This document shows, piece by piece, positions 1 to 7,315 of a DNA stretch of 11,282 bases. Each line of letters opens with the position of its first letter. Within the stretch, counting starts at the first letter, position 1. A program made the translations under genes and the position numbers. The notes beneath the pieces were generated by a model. The model saw nothing but the letters and a program-made list of their open reading frames with translations. It ran no database searches and was not told the origin of the DNA. This stretch comes from an uncultured Collinsella sp. GTDB taxonomy: Bacteria; Actinomycetota; Coriobacteriia; Coriobacteriales; Coriobacteriaceae. Location: the NCBI GenBank assembly GCA_958421655.1, contig CATZMG010000067.1, forward strand, positions 1-11,282. Reading direction: 5' to 3'.

Positions 1-2183
1 GTTGCCAGTTTAACCTCTTGGTCCAAAACGGCCAGGTCGTGGGTACCGAACCGCTCAACGGCATCACCAACCAGAGCGAGCTGTGCCTTAAGGGCATGAG
101 CGGCTACGACTTCATCAACGACACCAAGATCTTGACTCCTCGCGTACTGCACCCGATGATCCGCCGCACTAAGGGCGCGGATCTTGAGCGCGTAAGCTGG
201 GACGAGGCACTGGATTTCACCGCATCTAAGATGCAGGCCATAATTGACGAATATGGTCCTAACGCTGTCATGACCACCGGCTCTTCGCGAGGCGGCGGCA
301 ATGAGGCGAACTACGTCATGCAGAAGTTTACGCGTGCGTGCATCGGCACCCACAGCGTGGACAACTGCGCCCGTACTTGACACGGCCCTACTGTCCTCGG
401 TCTGATGGACACGGTTGGTTCAGGTTGCATGTCATGCTCCATCCCCGGTATGGAGGATGCGGGCTGCATTTTCCTCTTCGGCTATAACCCTGCCGATTCG
501 CACCCCATCGTCGCAAGGCGTATCGTGCGAGCCAAAGAAAAGGGTTGCAAGATCATCGTCGCCGATCCGCGCCATATCGAAACCGCGCGTATCGCCGATC
601 TCTACCTTCCGATCAAGAACGGTTGCAACGTCGCGTTCCTCAACGCCTTTGCCAACTGCTTGGTCAACGATGGCCTCTACGACAAGGAATTCGTCGCCGA
701 GCATACGAACGGCTTTGACGAGTGGTGGGAGACCATCAAGAACTACACTCCCGAATCCGTACAGGACATCACGGGTGTCGAGCCCGCGCTGATCCACCAA
801 GCTGCCGAGATGTACGCCACGGCGAAGCCTTCTGCCATCATTGGCTGGGGCATGGGCGTATGCCAGCAGAAGCAGAACCTGAAGACGGTGCACACCATCG
901 CCTCCATCGCCTGCGTTGCCGGCCAGATCGGCAAACCCAATTCCGGCCTCGCGCCCGTGCGTGGCCAGAATAACGTCCAGGGCTCCTGCGATATGGGCAT
1001 GCTGCCCAACCTGTACCCTGGCTACCAGAAGGTCACCGACCCGGCTGTGCGTGCCAAGTTTGCCAAGGCTTGGGGCGTGCCCGAGGAAAAGCTCCCGCTC
1101 GAGGAGGGCTACAAGCTCACCGACCTGGGCCACCTGGTCGACGAGGGCAAGGTGCACTGCTTCTACAACTACGGCGAGGACCCGGTGCAGACCGAGCCCG
1201 ATTCGGCCGGTATGCGCAAGACGCTCTCCGAGCTGGATCTGTTCATTTGCCAGGACATCTTTATGACGCAGACGACCATGCTCGCCGACGTCATCCTGCC
1301 TGCCACCTCTTGGGGCGAGCACGAGGGTGTCTTTACCGCATCCGACCGTAGCTTCCAGCACTTTGACGCGGCTGTTCCGCCCAAGGGCGAGTGCCGTCAC
1401 GACTGGGAGATCTTCGCGGACCTGTCTACGCGCATGGGATACCCCATGCACTACGACAACACCGAGCAGATCTGGAACGAGTGCATCAGCCTGTGCCCCA
1501 ACTTTGTGGGCGCGACCTATGAGAAGATGGCTCCCGAGGGCGGCTACGCCCAGTGGCCCGTCAAGAGCACCGATGTGAACGACCACGGTACGCCCGACAT
1601 GTTCGCTGGTGGCAAGTTCACCACCAAGGACGGCCGCGCCAACCTGATGGCGCACGACTGGGAGGCGCCCTCCGAGCTTCCCGACGATGAGTACCCGCTC
1701 ATCCTGTGCACCGTCCGCGAGGTCGGCCACTACAGCTGCCGCTCGATGACCGGCAACTGCAAGACGCTGGCGCTGCTTGCCGACGAGCCCGGCTTTGTCC
1801 GCATGAATCCCGCGGACGCCCAGGCGCGCGGCATCAAGAACGGCGACATCGTCTCGATCCACAGCCGCCGCGGCCAGGTATACAGCCGCGCCGACGTGAG
1901 CGACCGTATCAACAAGGGCACGGTCTATATGACCTACCAGTGGTGGATCGGCAAGTGCAACGAGCTGACCATGCACAAGGTCGACCCGGTCTCGCATACG
2001 CCCGAGGACAAGTTCTCCGCCTGCCAGGTCGACGCTATCGCCGACCAGGTCTGGGCTGAGGGCGAGGTCGAGCGTCAGTACACCGAGCTCAAGCAGGCTC
2101 TGGTGGACGCCGCCGCTCCTCAGGACGTTGAGCCCGGCGCCGCCAAGTTCGACGACGAGACGCACGTGAATCAAATCGTGTAG
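1..2183 (+). CDS. fdhF: Formate dehydrogenase H, selenocysteine-containing (5'-partial)
   Basis: Molybdopterin (bis-MGD), [4Fe-4S] and selenocysteine enzyme oxidising formate to CO2 in the cytoplasm, the electron-input module of formate hydrogenlyase. The first full codon is at 3 and the frame is open to TAG 2181-2183 apart from one TGA at 378-380, read as selenocysteine. Aligning from memory to E. coli FdhH (715 aa), codon 3 is Cys15, codon 84 is Cys42 (cluster ligands), codon 90 is Lys44, the TGA is exactly residue 140 and is followed by His141, and codon 960 is the active-site Arg (E. coli Arg333) in PVRGQNNVQG. About 14 N-terminal residues with the first two cluster cysteines lie outside the window. 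726 residues are visible, so the full protein is about 740 aa, with a C-terminal tail some 25 residues longer than E. coli. Other long matches include FGYNPADSHPIV, SWGEHEGVFTA and TVREVGHYSCRSMTGNC. It lies directly upstream of hyfA, so it probably feeds the Hyf complex. A sequence-broken pseudogene is unlikely. Confidence 0.95.
378..380 (+). other. In-frame TGA recoded as selenocysteine (FdhF Sec140 equivalent)
   Basis: The TGA sits in the context Asn-Cys-Ala-Arg-Thr-Sec-His-Gly-Pro. E. coli FdhH has Cys-Cys-Ala-Arg-Val-Sec-His-Gly-Pro at the same place. Counting from the Cys15 equivalent at codon 3 puts this codon at residue 140 with no gap. Homology continues in the same frame on both sides, so this is not a stop. 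Sec ligates molybdenum in this family. Confidence 0.95.
392..411 (+). promoter_or_regulatory. Bacterial SECIS hairpin in fdhF mRNA
   Basis: The stem TGTCC (392-396) pairs perfectly with GGACA (407-411). TC (397-398) pairs with GA (404-405), leaving T406 bulged. Alternatively only C398-G404 closes the loop, and T397 faces AT. The apical loop is GGTCT (399-403), the same loop as the E. coli fdhF SECIS, and it falls on the same two codons (Gly-Leu). Eleven bases separate the TGA from the stem, the same distance as in the E. coli element as I recall it. In this family SelB loaded with Sec-tRNA binds the loop and a bulged U. The element lies inside the coding sequence, as is normal for bacteria. 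Confidence 0.88.
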
Positions 2184-2204
2184 TCCCGTTCTCGTTGGCT
2201 TTTT

Positions 2205-2247
2205 GGGCCGGGCGTCCCGTACGTTCGGGAGCCCGGCCCGTTATTTT
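2205..2247 (+). terminator. Strong GC-rich hairpin with T-rich tail between fdhF and hyfA
   Basis: GGGCCGGGC (2205-2213) pairs without mismatch with GCCCGGCCC (2231-2239). TCCCG (2215-2219) pairs with CGGGA (2226-2230). Only G2214 is bulged, and the loop is six bases (2220-2225). GTTATTTT follows (2240-2247). This has the form of an intrinsic terminator. However, hyfA starts only 15 bases after the tail and I see no promoter in between, so partial termination, or an mRNA processing or stability element between fdhF and the hyf genes, fits better than a full stop. Confidence 0.75.
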
Positions 2248-2250
2248 GAA

Positions 2251-2256
2251 AGGAAG
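2251..2256 (+). promoter_or_regulatory. Ribosome binding site that sets the hyfA start
   Basis: AGGAAG lies just upstream of ATG 2262, with five bases between. An in-frame GTG at 2256 overlaps this site and would add two residues, but it would have no Shine-Dalgarno at a useful distance. ATG 2262 also gives the usual Met-Asn-Arg-Phe start and the 205-residue length of E. coli HyfA. Confidence 0.7.
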
Positions 2257-2261
2257 TGGGG

Positions 2262-2879
2262 ATGAACCGCTTCATCGACATCAACCCGGAGAGGTGCATC
2301 GGCTGCGGAACATGCCAGTCCGCCTGTGCCGACGCCCACCGGATGCAGGGTCTTCAGGATACGCCGCGCCTGGCGCTCGTGAAGACCGGCGGTATTTCGG
2401 CCGCCCTTGCCTGCCACCATTGCGAGGGTGCCCCCTGCGCCGAGGTTTGCCCGGTGAATGCCATCGAGCACGATGGCGACCGCATCCACGTCAAGGAGCA
2501 GGAGTGCATCGGGTGCAGGCTGTGCGCCATCGCGTGCCCCTTCGGAGCCATCCATCCCGATGGCACGTCTATCGCCGGTGTCGCAGGCATGTGCGACCCG
2601 ACGCCTTCGTATCCTAAGTCCCTGAGCAGCCTGCTTACGTGGGCTCCCGGCCAGTACACCTGCGCTGTCAAGTGCGACCTGTGCGCCTTCGATCCGGACG
2701 GCCCGCATTGTGTGGCGGCGTGCCCCACCAAGGCGCTGACCGTCATGGGCGGCGCGGCCGATCGCGAGCTCGATGAGGCCAAGCGCCTGTGCTCGATCGA
2801 AAACGGTCCGGTCGTCGACGTTACCGCCGTGGCCCAGGGCCTGTCCGAGAAAGCAGAAGGGAGCGTAAACAATGGATAG
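2262..2879 (+). CDS. hyfA: Hydrogenase-4 component A, electron-transfer protein with four [4Fe-4S] clusters
   Basis: A soluble ferredoxin-like subunit of the HyfA/HycB family that carries electrons from FdhF to the hydrogenase module. The protein has 205 residues, matching the usual HyfA/HycB length. All sixteen cluster cysteines are present in four groups: C12/C15/C18/C22, C51/C54/C59/C63, C82/C85/C88/C92 and C138/C141/C150/C154, the last in the KCDLC...CVAACP form. Two extra cysteines (C111, C134) fall in the loop between groups three and four. There is no signal peptide or membrane segment, which fits a cytoplasmic location. Its stop overlaps the hyfB start by eight bases. Its position next to fdhF suggests it is the dedicated FdhF partner. 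HycB would be an equally fair family name, but the following gene order is that of hyf. Confidence 0.92.
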   Translation: MNRFIDINPERCIGCGTCQSACADAHRMQGLQDTPRLALVKTGGISAALACHHCEGAPCAEVCPVNAIEHDGDRIHVKEQECIGCRLCAIACPFGAIHPDGTSIAGVAGMCDPTPSYPKSLSSLLTWAPGQYTCAVKCDLCAFDPDGPHCVAACPTKALTVMGGAADRELDEAKRLCSIENGPVVDVTAVAQGLSEKAEGSVNNG

Positions 2880-4890
2880 CATGACGCTGTTTATCGCATC
2901 GCTTGCCGTCTCGTGCATCGGTGCGCTCGCCTCGGTTCTGCTGATCAAGGCCGATAACGCCGCCAAGACCGCCGGCTGCCTTATCGGCGCCGTCGCCGCG
3001 GTGCTTTCGTTTGTGGCCGGTATCCAGGCCGTGCTGGGCGATGTCACGTCGGTCGACACCATCGTGTTCTTCCCGTTTGCCCATTTCCAGCTGCTGCTCA
3101 ATCAGCTGTCCGGCCTGTTCGTGGCGCTCATCTCGGTGCTCGCGTTTGCCGGTTCGATCTACGGTCTCAACTACTTTGATGAGTACCCGGGCAAAAAGGG
3201 CCGCGCCGGCTTCTTCTTTAACACCTTCGTGGCGTCCATGATGCTCGTCATCACCGCCGACAACGTGTTTTGGTTCCTGGTCGCCTTTGAGCTCATGTCG
3301 CTGACCTCGTACTTCCTGGTCGTGATCGAGGAGAACGAGAACTCCATCCATGGCGGTTGGCTCTACTTTGTGATCGCGCACGTGGGCTTTGTGCTCATCA
3401 TGGCGAGCTTCCTCACCATGACCAACTCCGCCGGCGGCTCGTTTGCCTTTGCGGATTTCCGCGCCACGCAGTTTAGCCCCGCGGTCGCATCCGTGTGCTT
3501 CGTGCTCGCCTTCTTTGGCTTTGGCGCCAAGGCCGGTATCATCCCGCTGCACGGCTGGCTGCCCAAGGCGCATCCCGAGGCGCCGTCCAACGTGTCGGCC
3601 CTCATGTCCGGCGGCATGATCAAGATCGGTATCTTCGGTATCCTCAAGGTGGGTCTCGACCTGCTCTCCGCCTCGGGCGTTCAGGTCTGGTGGGGCCTTA
3701 TGGTCATGGTCTTCGGTGCGATCTCGTCGGTCCTCGGCGTGGCCTTCGCCCTGCAGGAGCATGACATCAAGCGCCTGCTGGCCTATCACTCCGTCGAGAA
3801 CATCGGCATCATTCTGCTCGGCGTCGGCGCCTCCATGGCCGCCATGGCGCTCAACTCGGTCGGCATCGCCGTCCTGGCTCTGATGGCCGCCCTCTACCAC
3901 ACGTTTAACCACGCGATGTTTAAGGGCGAGCTGTTCTTGGGCGCCGGTGCGCTGCTGTACTCCACGGGTACGCGCAATATGGAGAAGATGGGCGGCCTGT
4001 TCCGTCGTATGCCGGCAACGGCCATCTGCTTCCTTATTGGCGCGCTTGCCATCTCGGCCATCCCGCCCTTCAACGGCTTTGTGTCCGAGTGGTTTACCTA
4101 CCAGTCGCTCTTTAATGCCGCCATGCAGGGCGACAAGGCCGTCATGATCGTGGCCGTGTTCGCTGCCGTCGCGCTTGCCATTACCGGCGCTCTGGCCGTC
4201 ACGTGCTTCGTCAAGGCCTATGGCGTCTCCTTTGCCTCCGCGCCCCGCTCCGAGGCTGCAGCCAATGCCAAGGAGGTTCCTGCCCCCATGGTGTTTGCAC
4301 AGGGCCTGCTCGCGGCCATCTGCGTCGTGCTGGGCATTGGCGCTCCCGTGATCGCGCCCGTGCTGGTCGATGTCGCCGCGTCCGTGCTGCATCCGTACGG
4401 TGGCGTGTTTGCCGCCGAGGGCATGGAGCTCATGAACCAGTACTCCGGCGCTGCCACCTCCACGCCCGCGATCGCCATTGCGCTCGTGGTGCTCGTCGGC
4501 TTTGCCTGCGGTTATCGCAAGCTCAAGACCGTCGGCAAGGTGCAGAAGTCCCAGCCGTGGGCATGCGGTTATGCTCCCAACGAGCATATGCCCGTCGTGG
4601 CCACGACCTTTGCCTCCGAGGTGTCCTGGTTTATGCAGCCGCTCTACACGCTGCGCGACCGCTGCACGGCCGTCTGCTGGTCCATCGCGCACTTCTTCCA
4701 GAAGCTCACCGGTGTGGCCGAGGCTGTGGAGCCTGTACCCGACAAGGTTCTCGTCGATGCCCCGCATAAGGGTGTCGAGAAGCTCGCAGACCTCGCGACT
4801 AAGCTCGAAGGCGGCAACTACAGCATCTATATCTGCTACATCGTCGCGGCACTCGTGGTGTTCCTCGTGCTCGCCGTGCAAATGGGTTAA
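2872..4890 (+). CDS. hyfB: Hydrogenase-4 membrane subunit B, antiporter-like (NuoL/M/N family)
   Basis: A polytopic inner-membrane subunit of the proton_antipo_M (complex I NuoL/M/N-like) family. It has 672 residues, the length of E. coli HyfB. Hydrophobic segments run almost throughout. Residues typical of the ion channel are visible: E140 in FELMSLTSYFLV, K220 in FGFGAKAGIIPLHGWLPKAH, H227, K232, H234, K251, and H343/H347/K351 in YHTFNHAMFKGELFLGAG, with E406 in NGFVSEWF. It extends beyond the antiporter core with a C-terminal hydrophilic stretch (about 560-650) and a final membrane segment, as in HyfB/HycC. ATG 2872 overlaps the end of hyfA and is preceded by GAAGGGAG (2856-2863), eight bases away. 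A second in-frame ATG at 2881 is a weaker candidate. It is probably part of the proton or sodium path of the membrane arm. Whether this protein pumps ions is inferred. Confidence 0.93.
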   Translation: MDSMTLFIASLAVSCIGALASVLLIKADNAAKTAGCLIGAVAAVLSFVAGIQAVLGDVTSVDTIVFFPFAHFQLLLNQLSGLFVALISVLAFAGSIYGLNYFDEYPGKKGRAGFFFNTFVASMMLVITADNVFWFLVAFELMSLTSYFLVVIEENENSIHGGWLYFVIAHVGFVLIMASFLTMTNSAGGSFAFADFRATQFSPAVASVCFVLAFFGFGAKAGIIPLHGWLPKAHPEAPSNVSALMSGGMIKIGIFGILKVGLDLLSASGVQVWWGLMVMVFGAISSVLGVAFALQEHDIKRLLAYHSVENIGIILLGVGASMAAMALNSVGIAVLALMAALYHTFNHAMFKGELFLGAGALLYSTGTRNMEKMGGLFRRMPATAICFLIGALAISAIPPFNGFVSEWFTYQSLFNAAMQGDKAVMIVAVFAAVALAITGALAVTCFVKAYGVSFASAPRSEAAANAKEVPAPMVFAQGLLAAICVVLGIGAPVIAPVLVDVAASVLHPYGGVFAAEGMELMNQYSGAATSTPAIAIALVVLVGFACGYRKLKTVGKVQKSQPWACGYAPNEHMPVVATTFASEVSWFMQPLYTLRDRCTAVCWSIAHFFQKLTGVAEAVEPVPDKVLVDAPHKGVEKLADLATKLEGGNYSIYICYIVAALVVFLVLAVQMG

Positions 4891-4902
4891 GGAGGGGAGA
4901 GC

Positions 4903-5829
4903 ATGAACAACATCGTACTTGCCGTTCTGCAGGGCGTGGTCGTTATGGCCGTCGCGCCGTTCTTCTCCGGTCTCGGCCGCGTGATCCGCGCCAAGATGCA
5001 CAACCGTCGCGGCCCCAGCATCATGCAGGACTATCGCGACCTGGCCAAGCTCTTTGCGCGCCCCGAGTCCCAGAGCGAGGACGCGAGCTTTGCGCTGCGC
5101 ATTATGCCGCCGCTGTTCTTCGCCGTCGCCTTTATGCTCGCGATGGGCCTGCCGCTCTTTACGGCACAAAGCCCCATCCCGGTCTTTGGTGACGCCATCA
5201 CCATCATGTACAGCCTGGCGCTCGCCCGCTTCTTCTTCGCCCTCTGCGGCGTGGATTCGTCCAACGCCTACGCCGGTATCGGCGGCGTCCGCGAGCTGCT
5301 CATGAGCGTGCTCATCGAGCCGTCCATGCTGCTGGCGCTGTTTGCCGCCGCCCTGGTGTGCGGCTCCACCGACATCGCCACCATGGGTCAGCACATCATG
5401 ACGGGCGCCGTCGACGCGCCGGTCGCCGTGATCCTCGCCGGCATCGCCTTTGCGATTGCCTGCTACATGGAACTCGGCAAGCTGCCGTTTGATCAGGCCG
5501 AGGCCGAGCAGGAGCTTCAGGAAGGACCGCTCGCCGAGCTTTCCGGCCCGTCGCTTGCGATGGCCAAGCTCGCCATGTCCATGAAGCAGGTCCTGGTCGT
5601 CGCCTGGTTCTGCGCGATCTTCGTCCCCTGGGGCGAGCCCGCGACCGTGGGCGCCGCCGCCGTTCTGGGCGCAGTCATCTTCCTGGTGAAGTGCCTGATC
5701 GACTTTGTCGTGTGCGGCGTGATCGAGAACTCCTGCTCGCGTTCGCGCTTTAAGGTGCTCGGTAATCAGACCTGGGCCGTCGTGGGCATCGCCGTGCTGG
5801 CGTTTGTCTTCGTGGTCGTCGGCGTGTAG
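4903..5829 (+). CDS. hyfC: Hydrogenase-4 membrane subunit C (NuoH-like anchor)
   Basis: A NuoH/HycD-family membrane protein of 308 residues, slightly shorter than E. coli HyfC. It forms the junction where the soluble hydrogenase arm docks on the membrane arm. Visible family marks are RRGPS (35-39) followed by QDYRDLAKLF, the GVRELLMS...EP loop (128-140), and the acidic cytoplasmic loop LPFDQAEAEQELQEGP (194-209), rich in Glu (E200, E202, E204, E207). In complex I the equivalent loop lies near the quinone site. Here no quinone is expected, and the loop would serve coupling to the NiFe/Fe-S arm. About eight hydrophobic segments are apparent. ATG 4903 has GGAGG (4891-4895), seven bases upstream, starting directly after the hyfB TAA. 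Confidence 0.92.
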   Translation: MNNIVLAVLQGVVVMAVAPFFSGLGRVIRAKMHNRRGPSIMQDYRDLAKLFARPESQSEDASFALRIMPPLFFAVAFMLAMGLPLFTAQSPIPVFGDAITIMYSLALARFFFALCGVDSSNAYAGIGGVRELLMSVLIEPSMLLALFAAALVCGSTDIATMGQHIMTGAVDAPVAVILAGIAFAIACYMELGKLPFDQAEAEQELQEGPLAELSGPSLAMAKLAMSMKQVLVVAWFCAIFVPWGEPATVGAAAVLGAVIFLVKCLIDFVVCGVIENSCSRSRFKVLGNQTWAVVGIAVLAFVFVVVGV

Positions 5830-5844
5830 GAGAAGGGAGAAACA

Positions 5845-7302
5845 ATGTCATTTGCAGTCAGTCTGTCCCTTCTCGGCTTGGTCGCTATCGCGGCCCCGAT
5901 GGTGGCCTCAGTGCTCGTCGCCCTGTTCCCCCGTCCGTACGCCAAGTGGTTCAGCGTTTTGGGTGCCGCCGTCTCGACGGTCTGCACCATTGCCCTCGCC
6001 GCGAATTTCGCCGGCGCCGGCATGCCCGACACGCAGGTCCCCCTGATCTCGTTTGGGCAGACCCTCGTCATGGGATTCACCTTCGATCGCATGAGCACGC
6101 TGCTTGCGCCCGCCTTTGTGGGTATCGGCCTGCTTGTCGTGATCTATTCGATTCCCTATATGAGCGAGAATAACCGTGAGCATCCCGACGCGCCGCGTCG
6201 TCGCTTCTACGCGTACCTCGCGACCTTTATCGGTGCCATGGCCGGTCTTGTGTACAGCTCGACCCTTTTGGGCCAGCTCGTGTTCTTTGAGATCACGGGT
6301 GCGTGCTCTTGGGGCCTCATTAGCTACTACATGACGCCTACGGCCAAGAAGGCCGGTATGAAGGCCCTGATCATTACACATATCGGTGCGCTCGGCCTGT
6401 ATCTGGGCGCCGCCATCGTGTTTGCCCACACCGGCACCTTCGCCATTACCGCGATTGCCGGCCTCGATGCCAAGCTCAAGGCTATCGTCCTTTTGCTCGT
6501 GCTGTTTGCGGCCTGGGCCAAGTCCGCACAGGTTCCCATGTACATGTGGCTGCCTTCGGCCATGGAGGCGCCGACGCCTGTTTCGGCCTACCTGCATGGC
6601 GCCTCGATGGTTAAGGTCGGCGTGTGCGTGTTCGCGCGTGCACTCGTCTCTGCCGGCGAGATTCCCGAGATCGTGGGCTGGGTCGCCATTATCGACGCCA
6701 TGGTCACCATGCTCTTTGGTTTCCTGATGTACCTGCCGCAAAAGGACATGAAGCGTCTGCTGGCCTTCTCCACGATCGCCCAGCTCTCCTATGTGTTCTT
6801 TGGTCTGGGCCTTTCGGTCTTTGGCAGCCAGCTGGCCTTTGATGGCGCCGTGTGCCACATCTTTAACCACGCTTTCGCCAAGACGCTGTTCTTCCTGATC
6901 GCCGGTTCGTTCTCCTTTACACTCGGCACGCGTATGCTGCCCAAGCTTCGCGGCATCGTAAAGAAGTACCCGATCTCGGGCGTGGGCTTCGGTGTTGCGG
7001 CGCTCGCCATTGCCGGCGTGCCGCCCATGAACACGTTCTTCTCGAAGTTCCAGATCATCGCCGGCGGCTTTTCTGTGGGTGCCGGCAACGTTGCGATCCT
7101 GGTGCTCGTGTGCATTATGGTCGCCGAGACCGTCGCCACCTTCGCCTGGTTCCTCAAGTGGATGGGCTACTGCCTGCCCGGCGAGCCGAGCGAAGAGGTC
7201 GCTGCGGGTGCCCCGCTTCCCCGCGCGATGGCGTTCGTGTTCATCGTGCTCATCATCATGGTCATCGTCAGCGGCCCGCTTTCGGCCAGCTGGATCGGTT
7301 AG
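5845..7302 (+). CDS. hyfD: Hydrogenase-4 membrane subunit D, antiporter-like
   Basis: A second NuoL/M/N-like membrane subunit, 485 residues against about 479 in E. coli HyfD. E149 in FFEITGACSWGLISYYMTP is the conserved membrane glutamate. K226 in AKSAQVPMYMWLPSAMEAPTPVSAYLHGASMVKVGV is the conserved lysine, in a segment close to the NuoL version. K257, H338, H342 and K346 (CHIFNHAFAKTLFF) complete the usual charged axis. Presence of HyfD separates hydrogenase-4 from hydrogenase-3, whose operon has only one antiporter-like subunit (HycC). Its ATG at 5845 is preceded by AAGGGAG (5833-5839), 15 bases after hyfC. Some genomes label such genes as NADH dehydrogenase subunit 5. Gene context argues for HyfD. 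Confidence 0.9.
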   Translation: MSFAVSLSLLGLVAIAAPMVASVLVALFPRPYAKWFSVLGAAVSTVCTIALAANFAGAGMPDTQVPLISFGQTLVMGFTFDRMSTLLAPAFVGIGLLVVIYSIPYMSENNREHPDAPRRRFYAYLATFIGAMAGLVYSSTLLGQLVFFEITGACSWGLISYYMTPTAKKAGMKALIITHIGALGLYLGAAIVFAHTGTFAITAIAGLDAKLKAIVLLLVLFAAWAKSAQVPMYMWLPSAMEAPTPVSAYLHGASMVKVGVCVFARALVSAGEIPEIVGWVAIIDAMVTMLFGFLMYLPQKDMKRLLAFSTIAQLSYVFFGLGLSVFGSQLAFDGAVCHIFNHAFAKTLFFLIAGSFSFTLGTRMLPKLRGIVKKYPISGVGFGVAALAIAGVPPMNTFFSKFQIIAGGFSVGAGNVAILVLVCIMVAETVATFAWFLKWMGYCLPGEPSEEVAAGAPLPRAMAFVFIVLIIMVIVSGPLSASWIG

Positions 7303-7307
7303 GAGGT
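7301..7307 (+). promoter_or_regulatory. Full Shine-Dalgarno for hyfE overlapping the hyfD stop
   Basis: AGGAGGT starts inside the hyfD TAG and ends eight bases before the hyfE ATG at 7316. It is the closest match to the anti-Shine-Dalgarno consensus in the window. The other genes use GGAGG, AAGGGAG or AGGGGG. It fixes the hyfE start and implies translational coupling with hyfD. Confidence 0.7.
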
Positions 7308-7315
7308 AGAACGAC

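Noticed and set aside
378..404. fdhF as a nonsense-mutated pseudogene, or two genes with the second starting at ATG 405
   Set aside because: The TGA is precisely at the Sec140 position, homology continues in frame on both sides with no gap, a SECIS hairpin follows, and no ribosome binding site precedes ATG 405.
432..2174. Minus-strand open frame of 580 codons opposite fdhF
   Set aside because: It is a mirror of a GC-rich coding frame, with low-complexity Gly/Val/Asp/His-rich content and no recognisable domain. The plus strand has clear FdhF homology.
2184..2204. Possible promoter or sigma-54 site before hyfA
   Set aside because: I see no convincing -10/-35 pair and no TGGC/TTGC pair with correct spacing. 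The short gap is mainly the hairpin.
2821..5394. Minus-strand open frame of 857 codons opposite hyfB and hyfC
   Set aside because: The His/Gly/Asp/Arg-rich composition is typical of the reverse complement of hydrophobic, GC-rich membrane genes. It crosses two real genes and their junction.
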